Shown: positions 33,274-45,984, numbered from the stretch's first letter. The stretch: DNA of 64,000 nt from Isoetes taiwanensis (GCA_021234155.1 JAJEKV010000044.1:10328777-10392776); one strand, 5' to 3'. The notes: a model not told the origin generated them from the sequence alone. Translations and numbers: made by a program.

Positions 33274-36200
33274 GGGAAAGTTACTGAAATGCCCTTGCGA
33301 AATTGGTAAATTACAGAATTGCCCCTAACAAATCCGAAATTCCCAAAATGCCCGCCGGCGAACAGCGAACAACGAGGTTTCATGGCTTTCATGTCGATTG
33401 CCGCGGAAAGCTTTCCCGGCAAAAACTCTAGCAGATGACAATCGTTGAAATCGTTGACACTGGCATCAATCGTTGAAATTAAGTCAAGGCAATCTGCAAA
33501 TACAAAAAAATGAAATGGTACTAGAAAAACCACATACATGCCAAAGTCTACAGGATAAGATTGAAGAAAGCAAGGTAACCCACAACACAAATACGTTAGA
33601 CAAATCTTTGCTACTAAATTTTGAACAACAATGTGTTAAGTCATCCCCTGAAAAAAAAATTGTCTCATTTTGGGCTTCATTCTTAAGCCCCACTTCATTC
33701 TGAAGTTCTCCCTCGTTATCTTCCAAGCCACTGTCGCTGTCATTTGAAATGCTATTACAGCTTATCCTTAGATACCAACACAGCACATAAACTAGTACAA
33801 GCTTCATAAACTAGTACAGACCAACACAGCACATAAACTAGTATCAGCTTCAATTTATACTCTAGATACAACAAAGCACATAAACTAGTACAACAGGGTG
33901 ACAACAAAACTGAAACAAAACTGAATCTCTGGTGCCTTGCCACTGCATCTCGAGGTCAAGAATTCTAAGTGTTCTGCTCCCAAGCTTCACTACAAAGAAG
34001 CTAGAAACTGCTCCAGTATTCCTGTGCATTATGTAATAGTAGGAAATAAATCTCATAATTAAAAAAGAAGTCACAAAACTCTTAACTTCGCAAAATAAAA
34101 TACCTGCAATTTCAATTCGCACTCCTACAAGTTCTGCGGTTGTGACCGACACTTTTGCATCTTGAACATTTTACTGCTTTCTTATCATCCTCAGTAGACG
34201 ATCTTATTCTCCTCTTCTTAGGTCGCCATGGCAATCGAGATGTCTGTGGAGGAAGCATATCTGTGGCTGCCTCAACTTCACCACTATGAACTACTGGAGA
34301 GATAACCCCTTCGTAAGTTGCATAGTACACGCACAACCGATATGCCTCATAGGTGTACATCTGCACTTGCCGTTTCTTGAATAGAATTGATGCAGCAGCA
34401 TGGGCACAAGGAATTCCAGACTTCTGCCATCTCAAGCAAGAGCATGAACCTGCTTGCACATTGACCACATGCTCATGTTTTGCAGTTACTACCTTGAACA
34501 TAAATTCAGTGGATGGAAGGACCCTGTAATAACGTGCACGAGCAATAGCAACTTTGATCGCATCATCTACTTCTTTCACAACTGCAAAAGGGCTCTGCCT
34601 AGCAGCCATCCACGCATCAAATCCCTCCTTTCGATGGTCATAAAACCATGTCATCATCTTGTCACAAATCATAGTCAGCATGGACAGTATGGGCTTGTCT
34701 CTTACTTCAAGCAGCCAAGAATTCAAAGATTCTGCAATGTTAGAGGTAAGATGACCAAACCGATGGCCTGGAAAGTATGCTTCTGCCCAATATCGAGGAT
34801 GACGCATCTCATCGAGTAACCAAGTTTGAGCGGCAGCGTTTGCAGTCCCAATTGCTTGTAAAACTTCTTGAAACTTGGGAATTGTTTCTACACGAGCTGC
34901 TTTCCACAACAACTTGACAAGCTCTATACTCTTGAATTCCTTTTTGAAATTCTCTGCTAAGTGCCTCAGATAATATCCATGCACTGCATTCTCCCCAAAA
35001 ACAGCTGATACTCCTTCCAATATTCCTTTCTGTCGATCAGACAAGAAGACAACCGCTCTATTAAGTGCTAAAGAACCCTGTAACTGAGTTAAAAACCAAC
35101 ACCAGTTGCTATCATTCTCAATGGCAACCCATGCATATGCTAGGGGAAACAAAGACCCACGAGCGTCAACTGCAACTGCAGTGAGCAAAATTCCTCTATA
35201 CCTGCTTGTTAGGAATGTCCCATCTAGCCCAATAACAGGCCGACAATGCCCAAATCCACTCAAGCTAGCGCCAAAAGCAAGAAACATCCTTGTGAACCTT
35301 TTCTGCTCATCCTGCTGAACCGTACAAATACTACCAGGATTAGCATCCATTAACCTAGAGCAGTAGTCATTCAATCGCTGATAAGCTTCTTCATGTGAAC
35401 CGTGAAGTTCAGCCATTGCATTCTCCTTTGCTAACCATGCAACATGGTAGCTTATCTCTACTCCATGCTCTCTTCGGACATCAGCAACAAGGTCTGAAGG
35501 CTTATAACTTTGGTGTTCAAGGAACTTCCCGAGATATTTTTCCGTCACCCACTTTGAGTTTGCTTCCTTATTGTTTCTCTGATTAACCCCACCACAAGAA
35601 TGCTCACCACCTATGCTCTTAATTGTAACCTCAGCACTATCTGGAAGTTTAGAAGCGTGGATCATCCATGCACAACCTTCAGCAGCACACTTTACTCTGT
35701 ATCTAGAACGATCAGACTTAATCACTGATAATTCTACATGGTCTTTGATGGCTTGATCTCGTACTGCAGCCTTGCATTCTTCAATTGAATCAAATTTGGC
35801 ACCCTTACACAGTTCCATAGCTGGACGTGCTGGATTTTTGCTGCCTATAGAGCCTATAGTTTGTGCATGAGGTGAGATCAATTCTGCAGCAGCAATGCAC
35901 AGTGTTATATGCACTTCAATTCTGCAGCAGCAATGCACAAATATATATCCAAAGACTATGAATTATAACAAAGCAAAAGAACTCAAATCCTCCATCCCAT
36001 ATTAACATGATGTTAGGCAAATATACATCAGGTTATGCAAGAACTATGCCGAGGAGGACAATGCATTTGCCCCGAAGATGTGGGTATACCAGATCAGAGA
36101 AGAATTTTACTAAATCAAGAACATCACTGCTGGGGTTATAGAAAAATTGTAAAGCATAACGAAATTCCCTTGAAGAACGAAATTCCCTTGAAGAATTCTT

Positions 36201-36511
36201 TCAGATCACATTACAGATTACTCAATTCAAATTCGAAAAATGCATGCATGAATTCAGATCGATTCCTTGCTTCTCCTTACCTTCAAAATCGGTGCTCTGC
36301 AAAGGGAGGTTGGACGTGTCCTCTTCCAACAGCACCGCCAAATCGTCTCCTCCAACAGCACCGCCAAATCCCTCTGTTTTCCTCCGTTTCTGTAAGCGTT
36401 CTGCCCGTTGCCTGCCCGTTGCCTGCCCGAAGGGCATTTTGGGAATTTCGGATTTGTTAGGGGCAATTGTGTAATTTACCAATTTTGCAAGGGCATTTCA
36501 GTAACTTTCCC
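33274..36511 (-). mobile_element. Mutator-like element (MULE), 3.2 kb, apparently autonomous
   Basis: TIRs of about 79 bp with two mismatches: GGGAAAGTTACTGAAATGCC at 33,274 and its inverse ending at 36,511. The flanks GATATTTTA (33,265-33,273) and TATATTTTA (36,512-36,520) match at 8 of 9 positions, consistent with a 9-bp TSD. A single transposase frame on the - strand fills the centre. A short array of AGCACATAAACTAGTA units lies at about 33,780-33,895. The right end sits at the terminus of AT-rich repeat copy C. Confidence 0.88.
34112..35938 (-). CDS. MuDR/MULE transposase, uninterrupted 608 aa
   Basis: Catalyses cut-and-paste transposition in the nucleus by binding the element's TIRs. 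Domains: MuDR N-terminal DNA-binding region, residues about 41-135 (MELCKGAKFD, then YRVKCAAEGCAWMIHASK); MULE DDE domain about 233-405 with D239 (GLDGTF), D301 (LSDRQKG) and a candidate E403 (NIAESLNSW); SWIM zinc finger about 493-520 (C499, C501, C511, H513); C-terminal CCHC zinc knuckle C591-C604 (CSRCKSVGHNRRTC). The open frame starts at 35,938, but Met41 (ATG at 35,816-35,818) begins the conserved domain and is a plausible true start. The first 40 codons contain a tandem duplication of an AATTCTGCAGCAGCAATGCA segment. No stop or frameshift. Confidence 0.93.
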   Translation of the reverse strand: MHCCCRIEVHITLCIAAAELISPHAQTIGSIGSKNPARPAMELCKGAKFDSIEECKAAVRDQAIKDHVELSVIKSDRSRYRVKCAAEGCAWMIHASKLPDSAEVTIKSIGGEHSCGGVNQRNNKEANSKWVTEKYLGKFLEHQSYKPSDLVADVRREHGVEISYHVAWLAKENAMAELHGSHEEAYQRLNDYCSRLMDANPGSICTVQQDEQKRFTRMFLAFGASLSGFGHCRPVIGLDGTFLTSRYRGILLTAVAVDARGSLFPLAYAWVAIENDSNWCWFLTQLQGSLALNRAVVFLSDRQKGILEGVSAVFGENAVHGYYLRHLAENFKKEFKSIELVKLLWKAARVETIPKFQEVLQAIGTANAAAQTWLLDEMRHPRYWAEAYFPGHRFGHLTSNIAESLNSWLLEVRDKPILSMLTMICDKMMTWFYDHRKEGFDAWMAARQSPFAVVKEVDDAIKVAIARARYYRVLPSTEFMFKVVTAKHEHVVNVQAGSCSCLRWQKSGIPCAHAAASILFKKRQVQMYTYEAYRLCVYYATYEGVISPVVHSGEVEAATDMLPPQTSRLPWRPKKRRIRSSTEDDKKAVKCSRCKSVGHNRRTCRSAN

Positions 36512-36954
36512 TATATTTTATTTCATCAATAATAAATTATTCAATAATTATTATGAAACCAATAACTTAATATCATTTAATTAATTCCAATCTAAAGCTT
36601 TTGTTAAAGTATTTCTAAAAGTGTAAAATTTTGTAAATTGTGAAAATCGTTTATCAAACCATCAGATTTTATTTAAAATTATCACGATTGCCAAATTTTG
36701 AATTTGTTAGATCACTGAAAATTGGAATTTTTATGTTCTTGAAATGTCTAGTTTTAGATAGATTCAAATGAAAATTAGTTTCGAAATCAATTTTATTCTT
36801 TGATAACCATTATAGTTAGATAAACTTATATAATTTAAACTTATAAAAATTATATCAATCAAGAAGAATCAAACAATACATATATTCTTATAATGGCGTT
36901 TTTGAAGTACTCTCTATTAAACTTGAATAAGTCCAAATTTTGTTAAATATGTCA
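36512..36954 (-). repeat. AT-rich dispersed repeat, copy C
   Basis: Reverse complement of copies A and B, ending at TGACATATTTAACAAAATTT (read on -). Its other terminus is the MULE insertion point. Confidence 0.75.
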
Positions 36955-37089
36955 TTAGTGGTGTGTGCATCAATTATCCAATCGAATGTTGCCAACATAT
37001 GCTTCTTCTTCTTCTTCTTCTTTGAAAATGTGGCATTAATCATGAATTAAATTATAGTTTTTAGTTTTTAGGGGAACGATTCTGCATGA
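36955..37089. other. spacer with a short CTT microsatellite
   Basis: A run of about six CTT triplets near 37,003-37,021; nothing else recognised. Confidence 0.5.
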
Positions 37090-38100
37090 AAAATAAAGTT
37101 GAATTAAATTGAAGAGATTTTTATTGTCTACGCAAACAAATAGGCCTAAGGGATCCAATCAAAAGATCATAGCAACCACGTTACAAATAAGATTTAAAAA
37201 CCCCCATCTCGAAGGGGTTTCGAGAGAAAAACATTGGCAGTAATAAGAATGCTGATAAATTGTACAATGATACATCATGATACATCAAGACCCATCAAGA
37301 TACATGTCAGGATATTGTCCGAGGACATAGTTCACATCCTCAATATATGATTCCAGTAATTGCACTGAAGTCGAGCTCAACATCACATGTAGTGACTGGT
37401 TAGGCAGGATCAACTCACCATAAGTGAGTGAGATGACTGCGACTTTCCAAGATATCAATATTAGATTGAACTTTTTAATATAAAATCGAGGTCTTAAAGT
37501 CCTAGTTTCGCCCTTATGTATATTTGCTAAAATGTTCCTATATTTCAAGAATTCTAAAAACGGCCCTAATTTGGGACATTAACTAACATAACGTCCAATA
37601 TGAGCAAATTCACTTGACAATTTTCTTTTTCAAACTTTCCTTGTCTCATTCTTATTCGATCTAAATATTGGTACGTTTAAAGAATACAGTGGATCTTTTA
37701 ATATCCATGAAGACCAATAGATCATGAGGCCCACACAATGGCCTAGTACAATCCAAGCATAACCAAACATACTGAAAAGGTACAAAGCATAGGCAAAAGC
37801 CCAGATGAAACTAGGACCTATCTCGAAGGTCAAACAATCGAATCAAACTATAATTATATGCAATACTATATGGTTGATTCTATCTAAGCATAACCAAACC
37901 ATTGATTGGATGGCCAGTGGTCTAAAATAATTGATGTGCCTCCGCGATAAACTGTCCACTCTTTTTGAAGATGGTTACGTAGAATGTATGAACCTCTTGT
38001 ATAAGACGAAGGTTGTGATCTAGAAATCCTATTTTGCTTGTGTGGAGACGATGTTTAGGTCTTTTTAGCCTGATTGACAGTAGCATGGGATCTTTATAAA
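37090..38100 (-). mobile_element. LINE fragment: degraded ORF1 end plus 3' region
   Basis: Read on -, codons near 37,975-37,895 give KEWTVYRGGTSIILDHWPSN, the counterpart of KKWAVYRGGAAIILDQWPSN at the end of the ORF1 at 47,470. A sequence at 37,120-37,230 (TTATTGTCTACGC..., with GGCCTAAGGGATCC) resembles the 3'-end signatures at about 45,995 and 47,292. The frame is otherwise broken. Confidence 0.6.
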
Positions 38101-38585
38101 TGCCAATTATTGAATAAAGGATCTGTAAGGAAATAAATCGGAAGGTTAGAAGCTCTTCGAGAAGGAAATTGCAGCAGAAATCAAAGGGGGTGCTTAACTT
38201 GAAGAACCAGATCAATCTCCAGTAGAATGGTAAAGCTTGTAACAGAGGTTCAAGACTTTTACCTACTCGTATCAGTTGATAAACAAAGTAGTCAAATTTG
38301 CTAGAGTGGCCACATTCATAAGAGATTGCAGTAGGTAGATATGGCAACCACGATGGCCTTCTTCGGTTGCACGGTGGCAAGGAAGGATGAGGCAATCGTA
38401 GTTTTCATTTGCGTTATAGCAATCCATGGCGGCGGGATTGGATACACTTTTGGACCTGGGGGGGAGGGGGTATGAAGCCATGATGGTTGGTCCTAGCATA
38501 GCATAGGCTTGTTGCTAACCCTACATTGATGGCTTTTGAACCACCCTAGATTTTATGTTACATAGATAAGAGAATATCTCATGCG

Positions 38586-40752
38586 ATTTTTTTTTTTTTT
38601 TTTTTAACGACAAACTTTATTGAAACTCTAAGCCAAAAGCCAGATACAAAATGCAGAGGCGGGAATAAAATCTCAGAGGATAATCATGATCCATTGAGTA
38701 GAACCACCAGCCTATGCATAAGACAACACACTCAAATAGGACTCAGATATCAACTGTCGCTTGGCAGGACTAAGCGAAGAACAATGGTAGGCCTTAACGA
38801 TTCTAGCTTGTGCGTCCTGGAGGACAAATGCAGGAGGAATATCCAAACCCTGAAAGATAGTTTAGTCAATTTGTTTCCAAACAAGGCCAAAATTTTGCCA
38901 TTTAGCTAAGTTTAGCCACTAATTTTTTCCATGGAGCCAGGCCGCCACCTGCAGCTCTTGAGAGGCAAGGCAACACCATTGCCCCAGGAGGTGTCGGACC
39001 CATGCCCGGCCCATTCGAAGTGATCGGCCATAAGCCTAGCCCACTATAGGGTCCCTAGTAGCCACGCTCAGCAGGGACCCTCCCTCTGCCTCGCCTCTAG
39101 CCCCGTTATGTAGTGCTGAGTCATATCATAGCTCCCATAGCCCGGTGGGTTCCTATGCATAGGCCGCATAATAATAGGAACTAAAGGGTCTAAACTAGGA
39201 GCATTACTAAGTAATGGCTACTAGGTCTCTACCCCCCTTCCCAATGCAAGAGGAGCACATGATCAACCAATATCACATATCCACATAACATGATCATAAT
39301 AAGAAGAACATCTAAACCTAATCATATACATCTATTTTACAGTTAGGGTTCACTGATTAGGGTTCAAGATCTATATTGAGGTGTCTAGGAAGGCTCTACT
39401 AGAGACACGAAATGCTAACTCATCTGGAGTCCTAACTTCCAGATGATCTACAAAGAACTCTAATCCAAATACCTGCTCCTGAGGAACTCCCTTCTATTCC
39501 CGGTGTCTCCATGATCTTCGAGGTGGTCGAAATAGCTCTCACTCCAAGGACGTGCACACGTTCTGGGGGCTGCTGTACTAGGCTATGCCACAACAAACGG
39601 TTCTCGAAACGGAGTTTCGAGCACGAAGAAGGTTCACAAACTGTTGGAGCCAGGAAAGAGGCCTAGGGTTGGGGTTTAGGCCTTTATAGGTTAGGGTCTA
39701 CATGTTATGCCACGTGGCTTCGATAGGGTAGTCCTATGTGGCGGGTGCCCAATAGGTTAAGGCCACGTGGAAAATGGTCTTAACCTAAGGTTGGCTAAGT
39801 TATATAAATAATCTTAGTCATGCACCTTATGCCACTAATCTATGGTATATAAGGCTATGAAGGTAGATTTGTATAGTGACGGACCTGGAAATATACATAT
39901 TTTTGGTGTATATTTCCCTGGAACGTCACAGAGGGAAACTACCAGGCCCTAGACCTCGACCCGATACAAAAGCACAGGTTTCACTAGTACCTTGAATAGG
40001 TGCGACTGGTGGGCCCAATCATATAGCTCTGCCTTGTGGCTGTTATTTTGCATAGCATAGAGTGCCTTCCAACTTGCTGCGGCTCGTAACTGGATGGAAT
40101 TGTCCCAGTTCATGGCAGACGGGGACTCCACTCCCAAATATTTGTAAGCACTGCTTCGACATTTTGGCCACGATAAGTGAGGGTTGGGGGGCTTGGTTGG
40201 CGTGTGCATGATATGAGGACCACCTTGGTCTTGGCCAAGTTGACACTCATGTCAGTCGCCTGGCAAAATATGTCCAAAGCATTGAGATGGTGTTGCATGT
40301 CTGCCTGAGTGTGAGCTAAGAGGTCCACATCATTAGCATAGATCGATGCCTGGTGATCTGGTGTAGAAATTGAGCTCCATTGGCCTCTACTGTCAGCAAG
40401 CCATCTCTCCAACTGATCAATGTACATGCCAAATAGTGTGGGAGGGAGAGGGCGTCCATGGCGGACCTCGATGCTGCTCTCGAATGGTTGCAGTCGGGCT
40501 GAGCATATCTCATATAATCTATACACCACGTTCTGCAGTTTTGCAGGGACCTCCAGCTATTGCAATCTTGTCCACAGCTTTCCCTGAGGCACAGTGTCAA
40601 AAGCCTTGACAAAGTCTACGAAGTACCAATATATATCTTGTCGATAGTTCATGTTGTCCTCAACCACCAGAGTCTGCAGCTTGAAGATGTAATCAATGGT
40701 TGAGTGCCTTGGCCTGAATCCTGTCTGCGTGAATGCCTGTACTTCTGCTACC
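38586..40752 (-). mobile_element. LINE, 3' part: reverse transcriptase to poly(A)
   Basis: Reverse-transcriptase codons on -, in broken frames from 40,752 down to 39,945: TGFRPRHSTIDYIFKLQTLV, FVDFVKAFDTVPQGKLW, MSVNLAKTKVVLI. They match the better-preserved copy at 52.8-54.1 kb. Further 3', codons such as IPPAFVLQDAQARIVKAYHC and a poly(A) signal (38,615-38,621 on +, inverted) lead to a poly(A) tail (T run 38,587-38,605). The 5' part continues at 63,910, beyond the inserted 23-kb transposon. Several frameshifts; dead. Confidence 0.75.
38987..39930. repeat. candidate solo LTR inside the LINE
   Basis: The segment starts TGTCGGACCC and ends CGTCACA, has a TATATAAGG motif near its right side, and is flanked by GAGG on both sides. 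LINE-like sequence lies on either side. Only a 4-bp flank match and no second LTR, so weak. Confidence 0.3.
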
Positions 40753-41499
40753 GGGTCCTCGCACGCTATGGGTGGCAGAAATGACGCCATTTTTAGCCCT
40801 AAATAATAGCGCTAATTAACGGGGTGTAACTGAATTTTTAAATTTTATTTTAGCACTAAATCCCGCCCATGGGATCCTAAACCGTCGAACCTTTCTTCCT
40901 TTCCTTCTTTCTTGGAGTTTCTTGGATCGGATTCAGAAACATAGCTACTCCTCATCGAGATCCTCGTACTCTGCTTGGTTAACTGGCCGGATCAAATTGC
41001 TGTGACGGTACTGCTCCTACAACAGTAATTATCGAAATCCGTTATTTGTACCATTCTAAACAATCAATTGCCGGTCATTAGGTTCAACAAAAGCCCCAAT
41101 CGAGATCCCATTTCCCTGCTTGGTTAACTGGTCGGATTAAATTGTTGTGACTGTGCTGCTTCCACAGCAGTAATTATCGAATTCGGTGATTTGTACCATT
41201 CTAAACAATCGATTGCCAGTCAATCGAGATCCCATTACCCTGCTTGGTAAAGAGCTCGGATCAAATTGCTCATCTGAACAATTTCTCAGACTCAAGAAAA
41301 GTTGTTTTAGTGGTAAGCATCTAATCTTTGTTGACAAATCTTTGGGAATAGTAAATAATGTGGAAATGGTTTCATTCTATTATATTTCATGCTTCTATAT
41401 TGAGGACAAAGGTTAATGTAGCAGGTGTGGAGGATTGCATTCCATCTTGCTTTGATTCATCTCTTTATTAGTGTGATATTTCAAGCTAGAATTTTTTGG

Positions 41500-42057
41500 G
41501 CTTGGCATCAACGGAAAGTACAGCGCAGTAATGTTTGGTTGTGCAAGTTCAGTAGTTGATGCTAACGAGTTAAGCATTTGGTACTATGTTTGCAGACAAT
41601 CAGTTAGCAAATTATGCTAACAGGTCATATTGGTACTATGTTTTGCAGGCAGTTGTGCTATGTACGAGTTACTTAGTGATTTCGTTCTTACAGATGAGGC
41701 AACATTTGCTAAGTAGCAGGTTACATTAACAACGCAAATTTTGTGCTACACTTGCAGGCTCAAATTGTTATTAGTGGCGGTTACTAAGAAGATGAAGTTC
41801 AGTGCTAAGTTAGAAAGAGTTAGTTGATATTTAGCATGACATGCTAAGCATTTGCTATTTTGCAGACAGTAGGCTCAAGGTAAGTGGTGTTGATGACAAT
41901 TAGTAATTATTTGGAAAAAGTAGCAGTTCATTGCTAAGCTCTTAAAGTTAGTACTATTCAGGATACTTAGTGCTATGATTTGGATTGGTTTAGTTTTTTG
42001 CAGACACAATAAAGAACTTCCACTGATATATAATTTCAAAGCTGGTGCAGGGATAGA
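41500..42057. repeat. subterminal region rich in GCTAA and TTGCAG motifs
   Basis: Imperfect repeats of a segment with TGCTAA..TTTGCAGRCA occur about every 60-100 bp, giving six splice-acceptor-like TTGCAG or TTACAG sites in 500 bp. The opposite end of the transposon (62,580-62,960) has a similar TTAGC/GCTAA-rich composition. Confidence 0.5.
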
Positions 42058-44425
42058 ATGGCAACAAAGAAAACTCAACCTAAAGTGACCATAGACGAAG
42101 AGGAAGTAAGGAGGATGTTTGACACATCTGTGTTGCCTTCTGAGGGCATGACCTCTTTAGATGTAAGAAAGGCAGATGTGGTTGAAGATGAGATAAGCAA
42201 AATATTTGGCTGTATAAAACTGATGGGTACCAAGCAAATTTATAAGTCTAGTCCAATGAATCCACTATTTGTGGATCAGTTTATGAACATCTACAGAAGA
42301 TGTTACCAAAGAACTGATATTTGTGTTGGAGAGATTGGGAAGTTTTTTGCACGGGCATTCACTTTGCATGTGAGAGGACAAAAGGTTAACTGACAGTCAT
42401 TTGTGGTTAAAACGAAGAAAAGTGTTACAGCTAAGGTTGAGAAAGAAGATGAGTATGAGTCCTTATTTCCTCATACAAACGTTGTTGGTTGTGTAGTGGA
42501 CTATTCTATCATCAACTCCTTGATTGTTGAGTTAGATAAGCAGAAGGATGACTTGAATGTTAGAGTTAAAAGTGCAGCCAGTGAAATGAAGGAAAAAAAG
42601 AAGTTGTGGAAGAAGTGCAGTTACGAGGTGGATGCTGCAAAACAGCAAATTGAAGCAGCAAAGGCCAGGTGTGAGCACTCCAGTGTCATTAAATTCTTGT
42701 CGTCAATGCTGGTTTCCAAGAAAAAGGAACTTTTGGAGGCGACAACATCATACAAGAGTATGGAGGAAATTCACAAAGGGGTAATTGCTAATGACCTTTG
42801 CAATTACATAGTGCTCAATACTTTTTGTTTCTGCTTCATCATTCTTTTTATTTTTAAACATGCAGAAGACGAAGAACATAGACTCCAACCAAGGCTGGAG
42901 AAGTTGAAAGAAATAACTCCATCTCTAAATAAGATGTCTGGACTGCAACTCAACCTTCCATTTTTGGAACATCCAAATGCTCTACCGTAGCATTTGCAAG
43001 ATTACAAAGTTGTTCTTTCTGTACATATGCCTATGACCCACTTTGTGTCTCAGCCATTGTTGCACATTGCATGCACAGTTTTCATCCAATTTGCGCTTAC
43101 ATATGTTTCTCAAAGAGATCAACTTGTCCCTCTTGTGAGAGCCAGATGCCTCATAATTGGTTCAGGTCCATTGGACTTCCATGTAGATCTGCAATGAAAT
43201 TTGCTCCCAATTATAGTGCAGTGCAGTCCATTGAAAAGAGTCAAGATCCATCATTAAGCACACCTACTGACTTGGAGGAGCCTGATATAATTATGCAATC
43301 CATTGAGATTGCACTTTATTATCTTCCACAAGCCCAAACTTGAAGAGAGACAATGTTGAACAAAGTAATTAGTTGTAAAAGACTGAAAAGTAAGTTATTC
43401 CTGTGAAGTATAACTATTTTGGATTTTTCTTCTATAAGTACTTATTTAGTTTGATAATTTGAATGATGCAGGCTCAAGTTTGGATATTTCAAACTCTATG
43501 GTTGACATTTCTAACAGAATTGAAGACAATGTTGTGCAAGTAATAGATGAAGAATGTGAAGAAATGTTGAAGAATATAGATGATTATATTTTCAATTTGG
43601 ACAAACGTGCTGATATTATGGAGAAGACAATCACAGAGGAAGAAACTGATTTGACATCAGTTGGAGAATCTCCTTCTAAGAATAATTCGAAGCAGGTTTC
43701 CTCCAGCAAACGAGCTCCATCCAAATCAATAACTAAGAAACTAAGGTGATTCTAGTGTGTTTCTTTCTGCCTGTTGTACTGATATAATTTCTCTAATAGT
43801 TGTCACTGCACAGTGCTAGTGTTGTTGGCAAGAAGCTTTTGGTTATTGAGCCAGAGGATTTCCTGTACAAGGTTTTCAAAAAGGCTAAAGCAGTACCTGA
43901 TGTGGTGGAAGGTGTCCAACTTCTTCCATCAAGAAAAGAGGTTCTTGCTGTCAGGCCAGGGGCAGTGCACTTCATGCATTTCGTCACCGAATATTTTACT
44001 GTTGGTATCACTCAGTGATTAGCTGCCTGAGGTCTTTCATTCCTCAGTCCTTAGTGGATAAGTTTATTTTCAAATGGATGGTGCATCCTTTGAAAATGAA
44101 TGGAGGAACTTCTTGCCACATCAAAAAACTGACAAAAGTTTATGAGAAATGTCCAGAATTTAGCATGAGGACAACTTTGCTGATTGATCCTTACAGGTAC
44201 GTGAATTTTAAGAATAATGCAGATTCCTGAATCACACCAAGGTCCTTCATGCCTGACATAAATGACGGTGATTACCCGTTGAAGACTATGGTACCTTACT
44301 TGGAGAAGCTAATAACAGAAGTGAACGTAATTGCTTATGTACAGGGGTCTGTGCATTTTCAAAATCACTATGATGAAAAAAGCACAAAAGTGTTGGAGGT
44401 ACTAAAGACCATGGACTTGTCCTAA
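42058..44425 (+). pseudogene. coiled-coil / RING-H2 gene of the transposon, damaged
   Basis: RING-H2 fingers usually confer ubiquitin-ligase activity. The first frame starts MATKKTQPKVTIDEEEVRRM and runs to a TGA at 42,391. The same frame continues at once for another 125 codons, including a Lys/Glu coiled coil (SEMKEKKKLWKKCSYEVDAA). After a probable intron, codons lead to a RING-H2 at 43,011-43,136 with all eight ligands: CSFC, then CMHSFHPIC and CPSC. An in-frame TAA precedes it. A later exon (from about 43,470) reads DEECEEMLKNIDDYIFNLDK, and a good AAG/GTGATT to CACAG/TGC splice joins it to VVGKKLLVIEPEDFLYKVF. The last frame ends LEVLKTMDLS. I know no named protein with this order; exon limits are approximate. 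Confidence 0.55.
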
Positions 44426-44733
44426 ACTGTTGTATGTTTGTTTAATATTAGATCCCTTTTTATTGTAATTTGGTGTTTATCAACACCACAAACGTTTAAA
44501 GAACTTTATAATTCTCTGGTATGCAGTTCTCGTTATAATGAGCTCAAATATCCCGCATGCTTTGGCTACAAAATATCCCATATGATCAAAAGAGCAACCC
44601 CAAAATTAGCACAAACCTAACACAAAGTTAGCAATATCCCACATGCATATATTACAAAATTCGTGCGCATATATAAATAGTTTTTTGCTGCTTCATTGAA
44701 GAGTGTGGATAGAGATTAGATGATGAAAGGCTA

Positions 44734-45340
44734 TGTTAGAAATTATGGTCATTGCATAATTTGAGCTAGGGGAATCTTCTTGAGACTTATACAATCAGCA
44801 TCAATACATGAAGCAGAACCAGTTGATATGCTAAGGACATTTGGACATCATAATTATGTTGGTGAAGGTTACAAGATTTCGCAATGGTTGCATGTTAAAT
44901 TTGAACCAAGGTTTGTGAAGGGACAACATTACTATTTTATTTTTAATGAGGTGGTGGCATTTGGAGGCAAAAGTTATTTGAATAAGGAAAATACTGAATT
45001 GGGATCACCGAGCTAAATTCGTGCATCCTAAACCGTCGGAAACCAGCTTAAAACATCAAAACCAAGGTGAATTCAACATACAGGGATCGGATTTGCTTGA
45101 TCGGAAGGATAAATTGCAACCTAATTCACTATTAAGTTGCTACAGTGTTTTCGGCACTCCCATTGCTACAGTAACTGTGGAAATCATAAGTTCAATGGTT
45201 GTCTAAGTCTTATGACCATTGTTATTTAAATTTAATATTACCTATGTATGTTTGATTGCATTGGAAGGTGAAGTTAAAATCCTTGTATCTCATAGATACA
45301 TTGTTGAAATTGTCGGTTGAATTTGTCTCTCATACTAACA
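44734..45340 (+). repeat. copia 5' LTR
   Basis: 607 bp, TG...CA. Differs from the 3' LTR by scattered substitutions and two 4-bp indels (near 44,990 and 45,295), so the insertion is not brand new. Confidence 0.95.
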
Positions 45341-45386
45341 TCTAGTATCAGAGCACAGTTATATTTGGTTGTGAAGTGCATATAGG

Positions 45387-45980
45387 ATGTCTAGCCGTTT
45401 TGGAGCTAGCCTTTTGAGCAGCATTGATGTCTATAAAGGGGGACCTGGTTTTCAAGTCTAGAAAGATGCTATCAAGCATATTCTAGAGGTTGAAGAACTC
45501 TGGGATTTGATTGATCCTCAGGAGGTTCAAACCAATACTGTTGAGAGTGGCAAGGTCTGTTGCAGGGCCTTCAAACTCAAATGAAGAAAGGAGTGCTGAA
45601 GAAGTTACATCTGCTGAACCCTTGGAACTAAAACTGGTAGAACAGAATATGCAAGGATCAAAGAAGCACAAGGAATTATCACATCAAAGGTGAGCCCTAC
45701 CATAAGATTGAAATTAAGAAACAAAACTCCAAAGGAAATGTGGTCTTATTTGCTAAAACATTTTGAAGAAAAGACCTCTTCTCAGATTGATTTGCTTGAT
45801 AATGAGCTTAAAAATCTTAAACTGCATGATGGTGATGATGTTTCTGAATTTTTCAACAAGTTTGACAACATTGTAGCAGATCTGGGAGGTGCTGGAGTTG
45901 ATCTCACTGAAAGGTACCAAGTTCTTGCTATTGCTAGAGCTGTAATAGAAAATGAACAATTAGGATTCTTTATAAGGAAG
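45387..45980 (+). pseudogene. copia gag, N-terminal part
   Basis: Gag forms the virus-like particle. From ATG at 45,387 the frame reads MSSRFGASLLSSIDVYKGG, meets stops, and resumes at 45,690 with TPKEMWSYLLKHFEEKTSSQ, FFNKFDNIVADLGGAGVDLT and ERYQVLAIARAV, typical of the copia gag (UBN2-type) domain. It is broken near 45,980 by the LINE insertion; the C-terminal part is at 54,110. Confidence 0.8.
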
Positions 45981-45984
45981 GAAG

